NCBI GenBank assembly: GCA_026419785.1 | Contig: JAODTK010004998.1 | Span: 242,521-306,520, forward strand | Origin: Sclerodactyla briareus | Taxonomy: Eukaryota; Echinodermata; Holothuroidea; Dendrochirotida; Sclerodactylidae | DNA length: 64,000 nt | Direction: 5' to 3' | Shown: positions 22,901 to 35,530 of the stretch, one piece after another | Position numbering within the stretch: position 1 is the first letter of the stretch | Layout of the letters: the number at the start of each line of letters is the position of its first letter | The notes under the pieces: model-generated | Databases searched by the model: none | Seen by the model: only the letters and a program-made list of their open reading frames with translations | Told to the model about the DNA's origin: nothing | Program-made: the position numbers and the translations under genes

Positions 22901-25080
22901 TCACAGAAGTGCCTATCATGACCCTAAATTTCTCGAACAGGCTGGGGACCGATAAGTGTGCAAATTTCCACACACTGCCATTAGGCTTCTTCAATTTTCT
23001 TGACCTTAGCCTTCAAGACTAGGCTCATGGTCACTCAGGAGTCGATGAACATTGTGTCAAGACTTCAATGGATGGTCAAAATCCGTCGAAACACATGACT
23101 ATTCAAGAATAAAAAACGTGTAATTCCATATTTTACAATCCAATGGGCTCCCGTAACCCCCATTGGCCTCCGTAATTTAGAGGTTCGCCTTTCAAAAGCA
23201 CATGTGTAAGTTCCAGAAAATGGGCGCTAGGTAGTAGGGTACATGGGGGACAGCGGACCAAAATATCCAAACACCTCATGGTACCGGTTATTATACCATC
23301 ATTATGACCACATCATCACTGTGCACCAGAATTTGTAGGAGAAGCATCGTGCGCAATTTCACATATGGGCCCTTGCACCAGAATTCGCAGACACCCCGAA
23401 TGGCCCTCTATCCAAGACCATTACATGTACGTTACCGACAATCCACTTGTGTAGAGAGATTCTGCATACACCATTGTGTGTAATTCCGCAAAAATTAGCC
23501 CAAGTGGAACCTTGGAAGTACCACAATTCCTGAAAAGCACATAGGTACAGCTATTACACTACGTCATGATGCACAACGCCAACGTGCCACAAAATTTGTA
23601 GGAGAAGGCATTTTAACGGGCGAATTGCACTATGGCCTCGGGCCCACACTGGGCCTCAGGACCAATTTCCTGAGATCCTGTACGGCTGTTAGACCATCAT
23701 TAGCGGAACATCAGCACTGACCATTGCATCGAAATTTACAGAAGGCATTTTGGGTGATTTCACACGATGGTCCCTATTGCACACGTTTGGGCCAGAAGTT
23801 ATCGCAAATTCCCCGGATGGACCACTACCAAGGAGGATTATGACCGGACATCAGCACTGTACCCACAGACTTTGTAGTGAAGTGCTGTCTTCAGGAACAT
23901 TTTCGCGGTTTTCATGTATCGGTCGGGACCATCCAAGCACTGCCAGTGCATCGAAATTTACAGGAGCCCGACCTGGGCCCCTGGGCTTGATTTCGCGAAC
24001 GGGCCCTTAATAAGCCCTTTACCCGATGACGTAACATGTAAAGTTGACGAAAATCAATTGAAGCTTGTGGGAGGACTTAATGCATTTCAAGTACCATGTA
24101 TTAAATTGTCATACAAGGCGATCGCAACCAGTGTCTCGCCTGGTTGCGCGATCAGTGTTTACTCTATTAGTCCCCATGCAAACATGGCCGCAAAACATTA
24201 CAAAGGCCATCCATGTTTCGTTTAAAGAAATATTTCGGTATTAGCAAACAGAAACAGCCTACTAATCATGACCAATTTCAATTTCGGAAGATTGATTACT
24301 GACAATATCTACTAAAGGAGTAAAAGTGTTCCGTGGAATGTGAACGTGATGGCCTTTCAAGTACATTTGGTGAATTTCATAAAATGGGCCCCACGGCCAA
24401 GTGCACCTTAGACCACAAATCCCTGAACTCCCCAGAGGTACGGCTGTTTGACCATAATTATGACCGAATGTCAACACTCTGCACTGAAATTTGTAAGAGG
24501 AGAAGCATTTTTGCATAGTTCCACATGACGGCCTAGGCCCCACACTGAGCCTTGGGACCTGAATCCCTGTGCACCCTGAAGTTACAGCTATTAGTATAAC
24601 CACCATATGACTGAATATCACACTGTGCAACACACAATTTGTGGAGTACAAGAGTTTGGCGGTATTTCATTATATGTGCTCCTAGGGCCCACGTGGCCTT
24701 GGTGTGAGCCAACTTTCTGAACACCCCCTATGGCCCACCACCCAAGGACCATTACATGTAGACTTTGAAAAACATCAATTAATCTTGTTGGAGGAAGATG
24801 CATTTCAGTACTATTGGTTAAATTTCATAAAATGGGCCCTCGGGCCCAGTGGGACCTTAAACCCAAAATTCCTGAACGACCCCCGAAGGTTCGACTTTGG
24901 ACCATCATATGACCGAACATAGCACTGTGCACCAAAATTTGTAGGAGATTCCCTTTTAAATTTACACATAATGGACTATACGCCCCTTTAGGACCTTTGA
25001 CCTTGACCTTCATAACACAAAGTCAACATGTCCCACTGGGATCTAACATTGTGTACAAGTTTGGTCCAAATCCATCACAG
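22901..25080 (+). repeat. Diverged satellite with TGACC/TTGACC words
   Basis: Units of roughly 180-250 bp recur with the same landmarks: CACTGTGCACC, AATTTGTAGGAGAAGCAT, TTTCACATxATGG, GGGCCC…GGGACC, CCTGAACxCCCC, and ACCATxATTATGACCGxACAT. Copies differ by many substitutions and indels. The array ends in GGACCTTTGACCTTGACC near 24990. All open frames here are chance. Another unit lies at 29.6-29.83 kb. Confidence 0.85.
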
Positions 25081-25222
25081 AATGACTGTTTGGGCCACAG
25101 AGGCATTGTTAACACACTGGATGGATGGATGTATGAATAGGATGGATGGTGGATTGGATAGAAGATAGATAGATAGATGATAGATATATAGATAGATCGA
25201 TAGATAATAGATAATAGAATAG

Positions 25223-25257
<35 letters not shown>

Positions 25258-25300
25258 GTAGATAGATGGATAGCTAGATAGAATGACTGGCGAGATCCAT
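25081..25300. repeat. (GATA/TAGA)n and GGAT microsatellite
   Basis: ATGGATGGATGTATG passes into runs of GATAGATAGATAG at about 25160-25290. It abuts the satellite. A related short GGACGG/GATAGATAG stretch lies at 25865-25920. Confidence 0.93.
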
Positions 25301-26744
25301 GTCTCCGCCAGCATAGCTGTTTGACTAAAATAAAATTTGGAACTTAATGAAAACCATACCCACCATGTTTCCTGAAAATGCAAGCAACCTAAAGATTTCC
25401 CATAAATTATACGAATTAGATACGTTTAATGACCTCCATTGACCCCAAATCTTTGTTAAAATGTTTCTGGGCTGGAGGTAGACCATATCATCACCAATTT
25501 TCGTGAAAATCCGACAAACTTTTGGATTTCGCATAAAGTATATGTCAAATTAGACACCTAATTTTCCATATTTTAAACGCTGAAAATTTAATCAATTCAT
25601 CTCCCTTATATCCTCGCCTCTGTGTCAACCACATCACCATAACACATACGGTCATCCGTAATCTTGCTAACTAGCCAACCATGAATTCCATATTATAGGC
25701 TAATTACCTTACTTAATTTGTGACTTTTGTGCTCAAAATCTCAATCAGATCGTGTTCGTGTCCACCTGATTCATAATGTATTTTACTATATAGGGTTTTT
25801 TTCACAGTTCGGCAGTGTGATCGTGTTTTATGCGAGGTGGATAACTATGATTTTGGTATTCATAGACGGACGACGGACGGAAGGAAGGGTGGCTGGGTCA
25901 ATGGATAGATAGATAGATGATTAACACAATTGTTTAATACAAAAGGTTGAACTAATGCCTTCCTCCCAAATATAAACTTCTCAGTGATAGTTTGTGAGGT
26001 GACATCGAATGTTAAATTCAAAATTTTCATTGCCAATGAGACTAAATTTTGCATGCAGAATGACGTTCATACAGGCATTGGAGGAGTCTTGACCAAGTAT
26101 GATTTTAATCCAACCTAATCTGAAAGGAACATTCTGAATCTTGCAGCTTCTACATAAAAGTTCATTATGCTCCTTTAATGCCATTCAACCCCCAATCCCG
26201 AAAACCTGGTAAATACAATACCACTATCCACGATAGCACTCATTGGTATGAGGGTAGTCCAACCAATCTGGGGAAGAGCATACTTTGTGGATTTTCATGA
26301 TCGTCCTTTGCCACTTTATTGACTTTTGACCTATATCCGGAACTACCTGTAGGTACCACTAGTCCATGACAACACTGCCACAGTTCCATGTAATCCACCC
26401 CGACCCAGGAAAAGTTTTTACAGACTTGGAATGAAGGATAAGATGGATGGACAAAGTATAAATTTTATTTTTATGAGAAGTAGGACGTTAAAATCGGTAT
26501 TAGGTGCACGATGGTGGACCCATCTTGTAAGTTGGCAAAGCATTTCAAATAATCGGTGGCTACCGGTATTATCAGAACGATTGACCCTGGAGCATACTGA
26601 CAGTGGAACTTTGGTACTCCTTCCCAGAATTTTAAGATTTCTAGTTTATTCGCCCACTGTATATGTATAATGAAGTAAGTCAGATGAAGGAATATTAACC
26701 CGTACTTCATGAACGCCCTGTATCTCTCAAATTATTCTCACAAT
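25301..26744. other. Unassigned AT-rich sequence, probably decayed repeat
   Basis: It contains the short GGACGG/GATA tract at 25865-25920 and phrases like the neighbouring satellite (TTTTGACC, GACCTATATCC). No exon was supported. Confidence 0.45.
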
Positions 26745-28175
26745 TTTACACTGATATAGCTCTCTCCTGTTTGAAAACCCTTCATGACCAATTACTTTAC
26801 ACTCACTTACTCCATGACGAATCAGCTAATGATGCTCACTCACAACTCTTACTCTCTAATATGTGTCTTCTCCACTTCATGTTCTCTTTGATGATTTGTC
26901 AGGGTACTCTTGAGCAAATGATTTCTCACAATCTCACATGATATATCCTTCACTCGTATACGTCTTTTTCATGATGTGTCAGAGAAGCAAACAGAGACAA
27001 TGATTCATCACAATATTTACACTGATCTGGTTTCTTAAACATGTATGGCACTCTATCATGACGTGTCAAATTACTCCTAATATCAATGATCTCTGACAAT
27101 ATCCACACTGATATGGTTTTCCTCACTCTGTAAGCACTTTCGCATGACTGTCAGCGAGAACTCCAAGAGCATGATTCCTTGCAATATTTACACTGATCGC
27201 CTATGGTTTCTAACCTGTATGCAGTCTTTCATGACGGTCAAATTACTTTTATCAGCAAACGATCTCTGACAATATTCAACCGATATGGTTTTTCACCTGT
27301 ATGCACTCCTTTCATGACCTGTCAAGTGATAAATCCGCGAGAATGATTGTGCTATTCTGGCAATATTTACACTGATTATGGTTTTCTCACCTGTATTCCT
27401 TCTTTCATTACTTGTAAACCTGCTCTTATCAGCGAATGATTTCTGACAATATTTACACTGATAATGTTTCTCAACTGTATGCACTCTTTCATGACTTGTC
27501 AATGTACTCTTAGCAGCAATGATTTCTGACCAATATTCGCATTATATGGTTTTTCACCTGAATGCAATTTCTCATGACCTGTCAAGAGCGAGAAATCCAC
27601 AGATGAATTTTCGCATAATTTACATGATTGTTTTTCTCACCTGTATGCAGTCTTTCATGACTTGTCAATTACTTTTATCAGCAAACGATTTCGGACAATA
27701 TTCCACTGAATTGTTTTTCACCTGTATGCACTCTTTTATGAACTGTCAACCTATTCCTAGTAGCAGCAAATGAATTTCCTGAACAATATTCCACTGATAT
27801 GTGTCTCACCTTTATGTACTTTTTCATGCTTGTTAAAAGTACCCTTAGCGTAAATGATTCAGACACTATTCACACGGAGATGTTTCTCACCTGTATGCAC
27901 TCTTTCCAATGAACTGTCCACCTATTCTAGTAGTCAAATGATTCCTGACAAATTCACAATGCATATGGTTTCACTCGTATGTACTCTCTCATGATTTGTT
28001 ACGGTATTGTTAGTATAAATGATGTCTGGCAGCTTTCACAATGATACGGTTTCTTTCCTCCCCTGTATGCAGTTCTCGCCTCACCTTTCAATTACCCTTT
28101 CTGGCAAATGAATTTCTGACCATATGACACTGATATGGTCTTTCGCATGTATGTGCTCTTTCGTGTTTGTCCTCA
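26745..28175 (-). pseudogene. C2H2 zinc-finger array, about 16 fingers, frames broken
   Basis: The minus strand repeats a finger of about 84 bp (28 codons) across the block. Clear pieces include YQCKYCQKSFADKSRFTS, HERVHT and the linker form HTGEK, the classic Cys-x2-Cys / His-x3-His finger with TGEKP-type linkers, a DNA-binding module. The finger marker (CATGACTTGTCA on the plus strand, encoding the inter-histidine region) recurs about every 83 bases from 28.16 down to about 26.78 kb. Single-base slips break the frame every one to three fingers, so I call it a pseudogene. Since similar slips occur in other genes here, the true gene may be intact. No KRAB, BTB or other N-terminal domain was found upstream. 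Confidence 0.88.
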
Positions 28176-29604
28176 AGGCTGCCAGATGAGTACAGTGATT
28201 TCTTCATAAATTCCTACCCTGATGAGGACTTTCACTTGCACTATGCACTACCACTTTGGCATTCGTTGTCCAAGAACCATCTTCCCTTTATTATTGGCGT
28301 TTTGAGGTCTCCTCGTGGACAGGTGCCCCCCTGTGGGTTGAAACCACTATTAATCACTGGATTGTCCAAATTGAATCTGTAATGAGAAAGAAGTCCTATC
28401 AATTATAAATGGTAAACGGTCAAAAAGGTCAATTAATGAACGTCACATAAAGGTACCAGAAGCGAGAGGAGCTGGGTATGGGAATTATGATTTGATGGCG
28501 CATAAAAAAAAAGTCACTGGTTTAAGTAAGGCTACCCGGAAAAATTGTGACACATGAGCCCGGGTGAGTTCTAAGAGGGCTGTTCTCATCGCGGATGCCA
28601 CCAATAATCCGTCTTTCCTAATGATCAGAGCTGGCCACACTGTAATCTGGAAACCGGAGGGGGGCTTGTGCGGTTAACCTGCTGGGCAGCCCTGGTTGAA
28701 AGCCGGTAAAATGCTCTGGACAGGTTGGCAGTTCTGCTGCTGTCGGCTGATTGGTTCCAAACTGTGAGGGAAAGGTCCTCCCCTCGAAACCCCGTTCGCC
28801 TTCCTGGAACAGCTAGCCCTCCATGCCTCCTCCGGAATGGAGGGGAGGCGGATGATCCCTTAGTGTCTCTTCAGAACTCTCTCATAATTTGTCAGCAGGG
28901 AAACCACAACCCGGGTCACAGTAGCACTACTCTATTGGAGTAGAGGGCGTGCCGGCGGTGGAGATCATCTGAACCATCTCTCTTCAGCCTGGCCTGATGC
29001 TGGTGTGGCACAGTCCCTGAGAGGAGGGGAACGTGACAATGGAACTTGCCGCCCTGAGTATCGATGGAAGTCCCTCCCTCTGAGATGGAATCGAAAACAT
29101 ATACCTCTATGATATTCCATCCCCTGAAGGAACCGCCATGTGGGATGTCAACACCGGTTGAGTATCGGGGGCTCTGTCGCCTGTCGCCGTATGTTCAGTG
29201 TTCAGTAGTCCTTAAAGTATGTCACCATTTGGAGATGGGGAATGGTTCAAAATGACCGCAAACCAGAGCAGAACAGACTAGACCCATCTGTTCTGCCCAA
29301 CCCAGCCAAAAGAGGGCGGGAAAGGCCTGACCTTATTGGTCCTGATTCCTCACTGCAATATCCAAAGGAAAGAGGAGAAGGATGCAGCAACTGGTGAAAG
29401 AAATGTTGAAAAAGGGTAGAGAAAGACTACTCTACTGCTATCCTTCTGTATATTCAACCAAAGAAATTATCAGTGACCGTGATTGGGTCGGCGGTTGCAA
29501 GACGGGTGTGGTTCCCATGCAGACACCAATTTCTGTTTGGGTGTATTTGTGTTCAATATTTCGCAATTGAATCGACAGATCTTAGAAGATTGCTAGAAGG
29601 TAGG
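28176..29604. other. Unassigned, moderately GC-rich block
   Basis: It lies just upstream (minus sense) of the finger array and is less AT-rich than most of the window, especially 28560-29340. Open frames are short and I recognise no domain. It may be transposon leader sequence or decayed exons. Confidence 0.35.
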
Positions 29605-29830
29605 TAACTTCTGATGTAGATTGGGCTCTGGGCCCAGTGGGAAGAAAAAACTCCGACACAACCCCAAAGATACAGCTTTGGAGCTCATTAATGACAAAAC
29701 ATTAGCATTGTGCACCAACATCTGTTAGGAGAAGCATCTAGCATGTTTCACATGAAGGGCCCTGGGGACTTGCCACCTTGGACCCAAAATTCCTAAAAGA
29801 AAGCCTCCACTTGATGATCGATGTTGACCA
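29605..29830 (+). repeat. Isolated satellite unit
   Basis: It carries the landmarks of the 22.9-25.1 kb array (GGGCCCAGTGGGA, CATTxxxATTGTGCACCAA, TxTTAGGAGAAGCATxT, TTTCACATGAxGGG) as a single diverged copy. Confidence 0.75.
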
Positions 29831-30529
29831 ACTTTCAACCATTGGAAAATTTCCCCCAAAGTTTTTTAAAAAAAGGTTCGAAAAAATTTTTGGCAAAATG
29901 GTGAAAAATGATGGATGCATGGTAAGCTCTGCACAGATGTGTTGCTGAGAACCTGTACACATTGTTTGAATAAGACGCTCTGTACACATTGTTCGAACTG
30001 AGAACCCTTCTCTAACTCTTTAAATGGAAAACTCCATCTATAGGTCCAAAGACCACACAATACACTTTCCTATGCGGAGTTATTAGCCTCAAAGTTTGGG
30101 CCACTCAGCAAGAAATTAGGGAAAATCCCAATTGGTGTAATAACACATGATGTCACACTGGATAACACAAAATTTATGTTATGTATTTCATGGTTCATTT
30201 TGTTGAATAGGCAACATTTCAGCATAAGTTTCTTTTTCTCTCACCAAAGTAATTACCACCTCCTATACACCCCTTACAATCCTCTCCCATGAGCTAAATG
30301 CTTTTCGAAATAATGAATATTGAATAAAAGAATGTTTGCAGGTTGTGCAAGTATTGACATCATTTATATTGCATGATGGGATGCCTTCGATCTGCACAAT
30401 ACACATGCTTCACAATACAAAAAACTTTAAATGACTATAACTCCATTACGGAAAGTCGTATGAGCTTCCTGTTTGGACGGACGCATTCAGCTTTTAATCT
30501 ACTATAGGATTCGCCCCTTTATAGATCAT
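29831..30529. other. Unassigned AT-rich sequence
   Basis: A duplicated phrase (TGTACACATTGTT…GA) sits at 29955-30000. No exon or known element was recognised. Confidence 0.45.
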
Positions 30530-30735
30530 CTGTATTGTTCCTATCAAGGAAGTTTAACTCCATTAGGCTTGAAGAGTCCTGTCAGTCTTCTGCCTTCTCC
30601 AATGTCACTGTCTGCTCGTCTTATACCACAATATTACCTGTAGGAGAAGAATACACAATGTTTTGGGTTCTCTTAAGAAGAGTTAGTTTAGTGAATAAGG
30701 TCAGGGAGGACATAATCCTCATCAACGACCCAGAG
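30530..30735. repeat. Segment shared with 31990-32130
   Basis: The text around AATxTTACCTGTAGxAGA and GTGTTTTGxGTTCTC recurs at 32040-32130. It lies beyond the end of the LINE coding relic and may be its untranslated 3' part or part of the local duplication. Confidence 0.6.
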
Positions 30736-31140
30736 CCACACATCCCAGGAAAAAAAAATGAACCAAAACTCGTAAATAGTCGCCTGTGACTTCCTGAAAA
30801 ATAAATCAAGACTGTTCTTGAATGCCTTCACACTCTTAGAGAAACATCATTTTCAGGAAGACAATTCCACGCACTGATCACTCTCGCGAGAAGAATATTT
30901 ACGAATGTCCCATCTGCAGCGCTCTTGCCCCGAAGCTTGCGACAGTGGCCTCTATTTCAGTAACATTGGAAAATTCAATACGTGGTGGAAGGACGGCCAT
31001 CGAGTTCCGTACATTTGAAACCTGGATCAAGTCACCCCGAATTCGCCTTCAGCTCCTGTAGTTAGACCGAGGATGCCTTAATCCTCCCTCGTAGGATAAA
31101 TTCTTCGGACAGTGAATCATTCTAGTTGCCCTACGCTGAT
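30736..31140 (-). pseudogene. C-terminal part of a CR1/L2-type LINE ORF2
   Basis: Read on the minus strand, pieces follow the usual C-terminal order of such polymerases. First is an ENISVGQ-like stretch (for ENVQRRAT), then a segment with TREDLRHP, then RRIRGDLIQVF (the 'RGDLIxVFK' motif). RGHCRKLRGKS comes next. Last is VISAWNCLPENDV, the 'VxxWNSLPExVV' end motif. Frames slip several times. It lies between the two zinc-finger arrays in the same orientation as both. Confidence 0.8.
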
Positions 31141-31184
31141 GTTTTCAATACTGCTTCTTTTGCAAAGTAAGGATTCCACCAGCC

Positions 31185-31670
31185 TAGATCTAATTTCTCG
31201 CCTGTTTGAACCCATCCATGACAAATAACTCCATGACAAATCAGCCAATGAATTTCCACACTCTTATAGGAATATGTTCTTTCACCTTCATGTGCTCTTC
31301 GATGATTTGTCAGGGTACTCGTAGCAGCAAACATTTCTCACAATATTCACACTGATATGGGCTTGCACTCGGATGAGCTTTCATTGATGTGTCAAGAGAG
31401 AAATCGGGAGACACTGATTCATCGCAATTTTACACTGATATATGGTTTGTAACAATATGCACTCTTTCATGACGTGTTCAAATTAACTAATAGAAAGGAT
31501 CTCGGACAAAATATCAACACTGATAGGGTTTCTCACGGAAAGCACTTTCTCATGACCTGTCAGATCGAGAAATCCAAGAGCATGATTCATTGCAATATTT
31601 ACACTGATCGCCTATGGTTTCTAACCTGTATGTGATCTTCCGTGACTTGTCCAATTACTTTTAAGTGAAT
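31185..31670 (-). pseudogene. Second C2H2 zinc-finger array fragment, about 6 fingers
   Basis: The minus strand again shows 84-bp finger periodicity. The text is nearly that of 26.75-27.27 kb: both copies contain the unusual phrase CACTGATCGCCTATGGTTTC. It is a partial duplicate covering the C-terminal fingers of the larger array, with frame slips. After 31670 comes a piece matching the LINE text at 31120-31170, so the duplication included the LINE junction. Confidence 0.85.
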
Positions 31671-32310
31671 TCATTCTAGTGCCCTACGCGAATGTTTTCA
31701 ATAAAACGGCTTGTCTTTGACAAAGTAAGGATTCACATTGTACAGATATTCAGGGCGGTCTCACAGCACAGAGATATATATTACAAAGACATTGACTATT
31801 TCCCTAGATATTGAAGTGTAATTACGGCTGTACAATTCAAAAGTGACAAAAACGCTGCTGCTTACACCACGGGACATAGATAACAAGGAAGCAACCAAGC
31901 AGCCAATGTTAGCTCTACTGGCAGCATTGATATTGACCATCCTGGAATGCTCTTCACACTTTTTGCATTTGAGGAAGAAAGGCCGTTAAGGAGAGCTTAC
32001 CTTTAGTTGGAACTGCAAGATTCAGTCAGGCCTTCTGCCTGATCAATTTCACGTCTGGCTCTGTCTTCATTGCCACAATGTTACCTGTAGAAGAGAGTAA
32101 TATATAGTGTTTTGTTCTCATTACACAGGATTCTTCATTACAGAGACCTTGGTTTCATTAATGGTATGCTATTGCCCATACATATTAACAATACCATAGC
32201 TATGCTGCGCCTCTACACCACCGGACATACATTACTGTAGATAACAAGGAAGCAACCAAGCGGCCGATGTTAGCTTTATTGGAAGCATTGATTCAGCATG
32301 GTTGATCATC
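31671..32310. repeat. Local duplications downstream of the finger fragment
   Basis: The segment at about 31671-31740 repeats LINE-end text from about 31120-31170. The segment at about 31850-31955 matches about 32200-32300 (AGATAACAAGGAAGCAACCA, ATGTTAGCT, GGxAGCATTGAT). The segment at about 31990-32130 matches 30.53-30.7 kb. Together these show repeated copying of this locus. Confidence 0.8.
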
Positions 32311-35300
32311 AATTTGGGGGGAACTTAGTTGGCCCACAGGTCCGGTCCTTCCAACAGTTTACTATATACACCACATCAGTTCTCATAAGACACTTACAGG
32401 ATGGATTACAACATGACCACATGATACAATGACATCAGATCTGTGCACATCTTTTAGAACAAAAAACTTCCCAGGCGGCGGACAAATATCCAACTTAAAA
32501 ATTGCTATTGATGCAAGATTTGTTCATGAACAAAGACCCCTTTGCTATTAAATGAAAAAAAAAACCAACTATGAGCCTCTCCCATCAGAATAGCAGAGTT
32601 TTCTACCAAAAATAGCTCAATGAAGAATCCTGGCCATGAAGATGAGATGCCAAGAAATATTTAGCATGGTGTAATACATGTATACAAAACAAGGTCCAGT
32701 TAGCAATTGAATTCCACGTGTGATGGACAGCTCACACTTGTTGAAAACGCAAGAGTGGTAGGTCATGTTTCACGGTCAACTTGACTTGCAAAGACAATAT
32801 ACCCCATAAACCGAATACTGGAGACCAATAGGCAGAAAACGAAATGGGGAGACATCATCAATGGGTGGACTGCTTGACCTTGCTGATCCGTGAAGGCAAG
32901 TTGGAGAAGGTCCAGGTGTCCGAATGCCGACAGGTATTGAACTATGACATGATACGGTCATATTGACAGTGATGAATAGTGCAGAAGCAGGCCTTACCCA
33001 TCCGAGTATCATGATCCATGATAGGCATCAGCAGAGCAGTCATACCTGTCCTCAAGTTCCCTTTAACGGTAATCAAAGCACCATCGTACAGGGAGAATAT
33101 AACACAAGACATAAGCGTTCGGAGATAGCTCCTGCGCATGAGTCATGTCTTCTCTCACTGGCTTTCGAGACAATTTCCTTACTGCGAGGTTAGCTGGGCA
33201 CAGTAATTCAATGGAGCAGTGTGATCTTGAGAAACTTTGTTTTTGTTACTCTTCGTTGGACAAAAAATTCTCAAATTTAGCTCCACAGGCGAGATATGTT
33301 GTTATAGATTCTGTGCTTAATAGTGCCAATTAGTCATAATTCCAAGAAATCCACATGCTTTCACTTGCAGTGCACGCGTGGATGTCCGACTCTGGCTGCC
33401 CACAGACCCCGTAGTATAATGGAAATTACTCATAATGTTAGTGAAGAGGCGTACTACTCGACGCTGATTGGCTGCCTGTCGGCAGTGATTGGTCTGCTTC
33501 CGATGAGGTCTTACTTGCCGGTATTTTAAATAATTGCGGTTTATTTTGGGCGGATTATTTTTTCTGTCTAGTAATAGGGAGCAGTGGTATTTCAAATAGT
33601 TTTTAATGTTATTTGTCTAATCAGGCAGTTTTAACGAATCATTGCAACTTTTTTACTGTACAATTCAACTGAGAATGAGATCCCACAGTAAAGCCTATTG
33701 GCGGAGACTCCCGGTTGACAAAGTTTCCCGGCCGGGATAAATTGCATAATGCCCTGGTTCTCCAAACTAGCTTATTGCTTGTATCTGCCAAAAAGGCGAA
33801 GTTGTCACTTAACACTACTGTGCCCATTTTAAATGAAAAAACCTCTCACCTATGACACGAAGACCAAAAAACAACTTTCATATTTCAAATCATCACTCAT
33901 GTGACCACAAGCCAGAAATTGTTGAATCTACCCTCATAGACCCATCCAGTGAAATGTACAGGTCTGGGCCCGGCCTGGTCCATTCCCCCAACTGACTGGG
34001 GCACCCACAAAGTTTCACAGACATGTGTTAGTGATTAACAGACCTCCACCAAGTGGTCCCCTCTGCGTTCCACCCAAGAAAACATTAAATTGTAATAACA
34101 CAGTAGCAGCCAGATTTATTACCTCCATCTAGGCTGGTAGGGTCTACCAGTTGCCTGCCTGCTCATTGGTGACGTCCATCATTCAAGCTTACAGCTTACC
34201 AGTTCGTCTGTTTGCTCATTGGTGACACCATCCTTCGTCCTCCATCTTCAAACCATAACATGTGACCTACCAAGGAAAATACGGGGATTTTAAAAGACCT
34301 CAGCTTTCCCTGTAAAACAAAGTCAATGTTAAACATGACCATGTACTTTTGAAAACTGCGGAGGAAGGCATGTAACACCAAATTGCGTGAAATGGCGAAT
34401 GGTGTGAAGACGGTTGCCAGGGGACTGAGATGCATCCAGCCACCCACATGCGCTGGGACAAACATGGATGAACACTTGGAAGGAGAAGAACATGTATTGG
34501 TGTGTAAAAGTATGGGTGTACTCAAGAGTGACTTCATCAAACATGTGCCTATAGGCAATGTGCGGAACTAAATTCATAGGGGCACTGTGTTCGTAGTCAT
34601 TAGAGCAAGCCCGAAAATAGAGATTTCAACTTGTTTGTGAGTGTATCGGCACCAAATACGGTATTGTTCGTATCTACTAAGCTAACTAAAGATCGCAGAA
34701 AATCTGATTGGAATACGATTTTGTACTCGAGGCAAGCATTAATTTAGTTTTGGCTCAATATGGCGTTCCATGAAAGCCTAGCCTTCTCTGTTACATGTAT
34801 TGGTAGGTGTGTTGGAGATCATGAAAACAGCATCTTTTGAGTTGACGAAAAATTAGGCCCCTAATCACAATTTCGGAAGAATAGGTAGCCTAGAAGCTAG
34901 AAAAACATAATGAATTGGTGGCAATACACCTACTAAAGAGTGGAATATTGGGATTTTTTCTAGCTTGCAACATTGCCTGGGCCAAGTGGCTAACTATTAC
35001 TAGTTACTACTCGGCTAGTACAGTACTAGGCCTAGCCTAGGCCTAGGTTAAACAAAGGACCCAATGAGTATGAAATGAGTTTTCGCACCGTGTTGCCAGG
35101 TTCAACTCCCTCAAATTCGGAAGTAATTGAGTCGGAAAATGAAGGCGTCTGCGACAATAAGGAGTGAGCCAGCTCACCATGTGCTATGGAATGGTCGGTG
35201 TCCACCGCAATAGGCTCACACTGGAGCAGAAAAATCCATATTTCGCCTAAACTGGGGTGTGTACTACATAGGAGGCAGCGAGTAGCGTGACAAACCTCAC

Positions 35301-35530
35301 GAAGAGTCACACTCACCAGTCACCTAACAATAACAAATAAACCCGGTTCGATAGGATTTTATTCCAAAATTGAGAGAACACAGACAAAGGATTACAGGTA
35401 CATGGAATTAGACAATTAAACAATCTGGCACTCACGAAACGTTGGAATACGACGACTGGATGAACTGCAGTTCTCAACTCAGTACTAATGTGTCTTTGCC
35501 CATAGACATATTAATCAATGGAGCTAGAGA
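32311..35530. other. Unassigned sequence
   Basis: No gene could be supported over about 3.2 kb. A minus-strand open frame at 32942-33139 has a GTAAGG donor-like site but no domain. A minus-strand frame of 120 codons at 34196-34558 is domain-free. A dense TAGGCCTAG cluster lies at 35020-35048. Confidence 0.45.

Noticed and set aside
28176-29604. N-terminal domain exon for the zinc-finger gene
   Set aside because: The position would fit, but I could not find KRAB, BTB, SCAN or other recognised motifs in any minus-strand frame.
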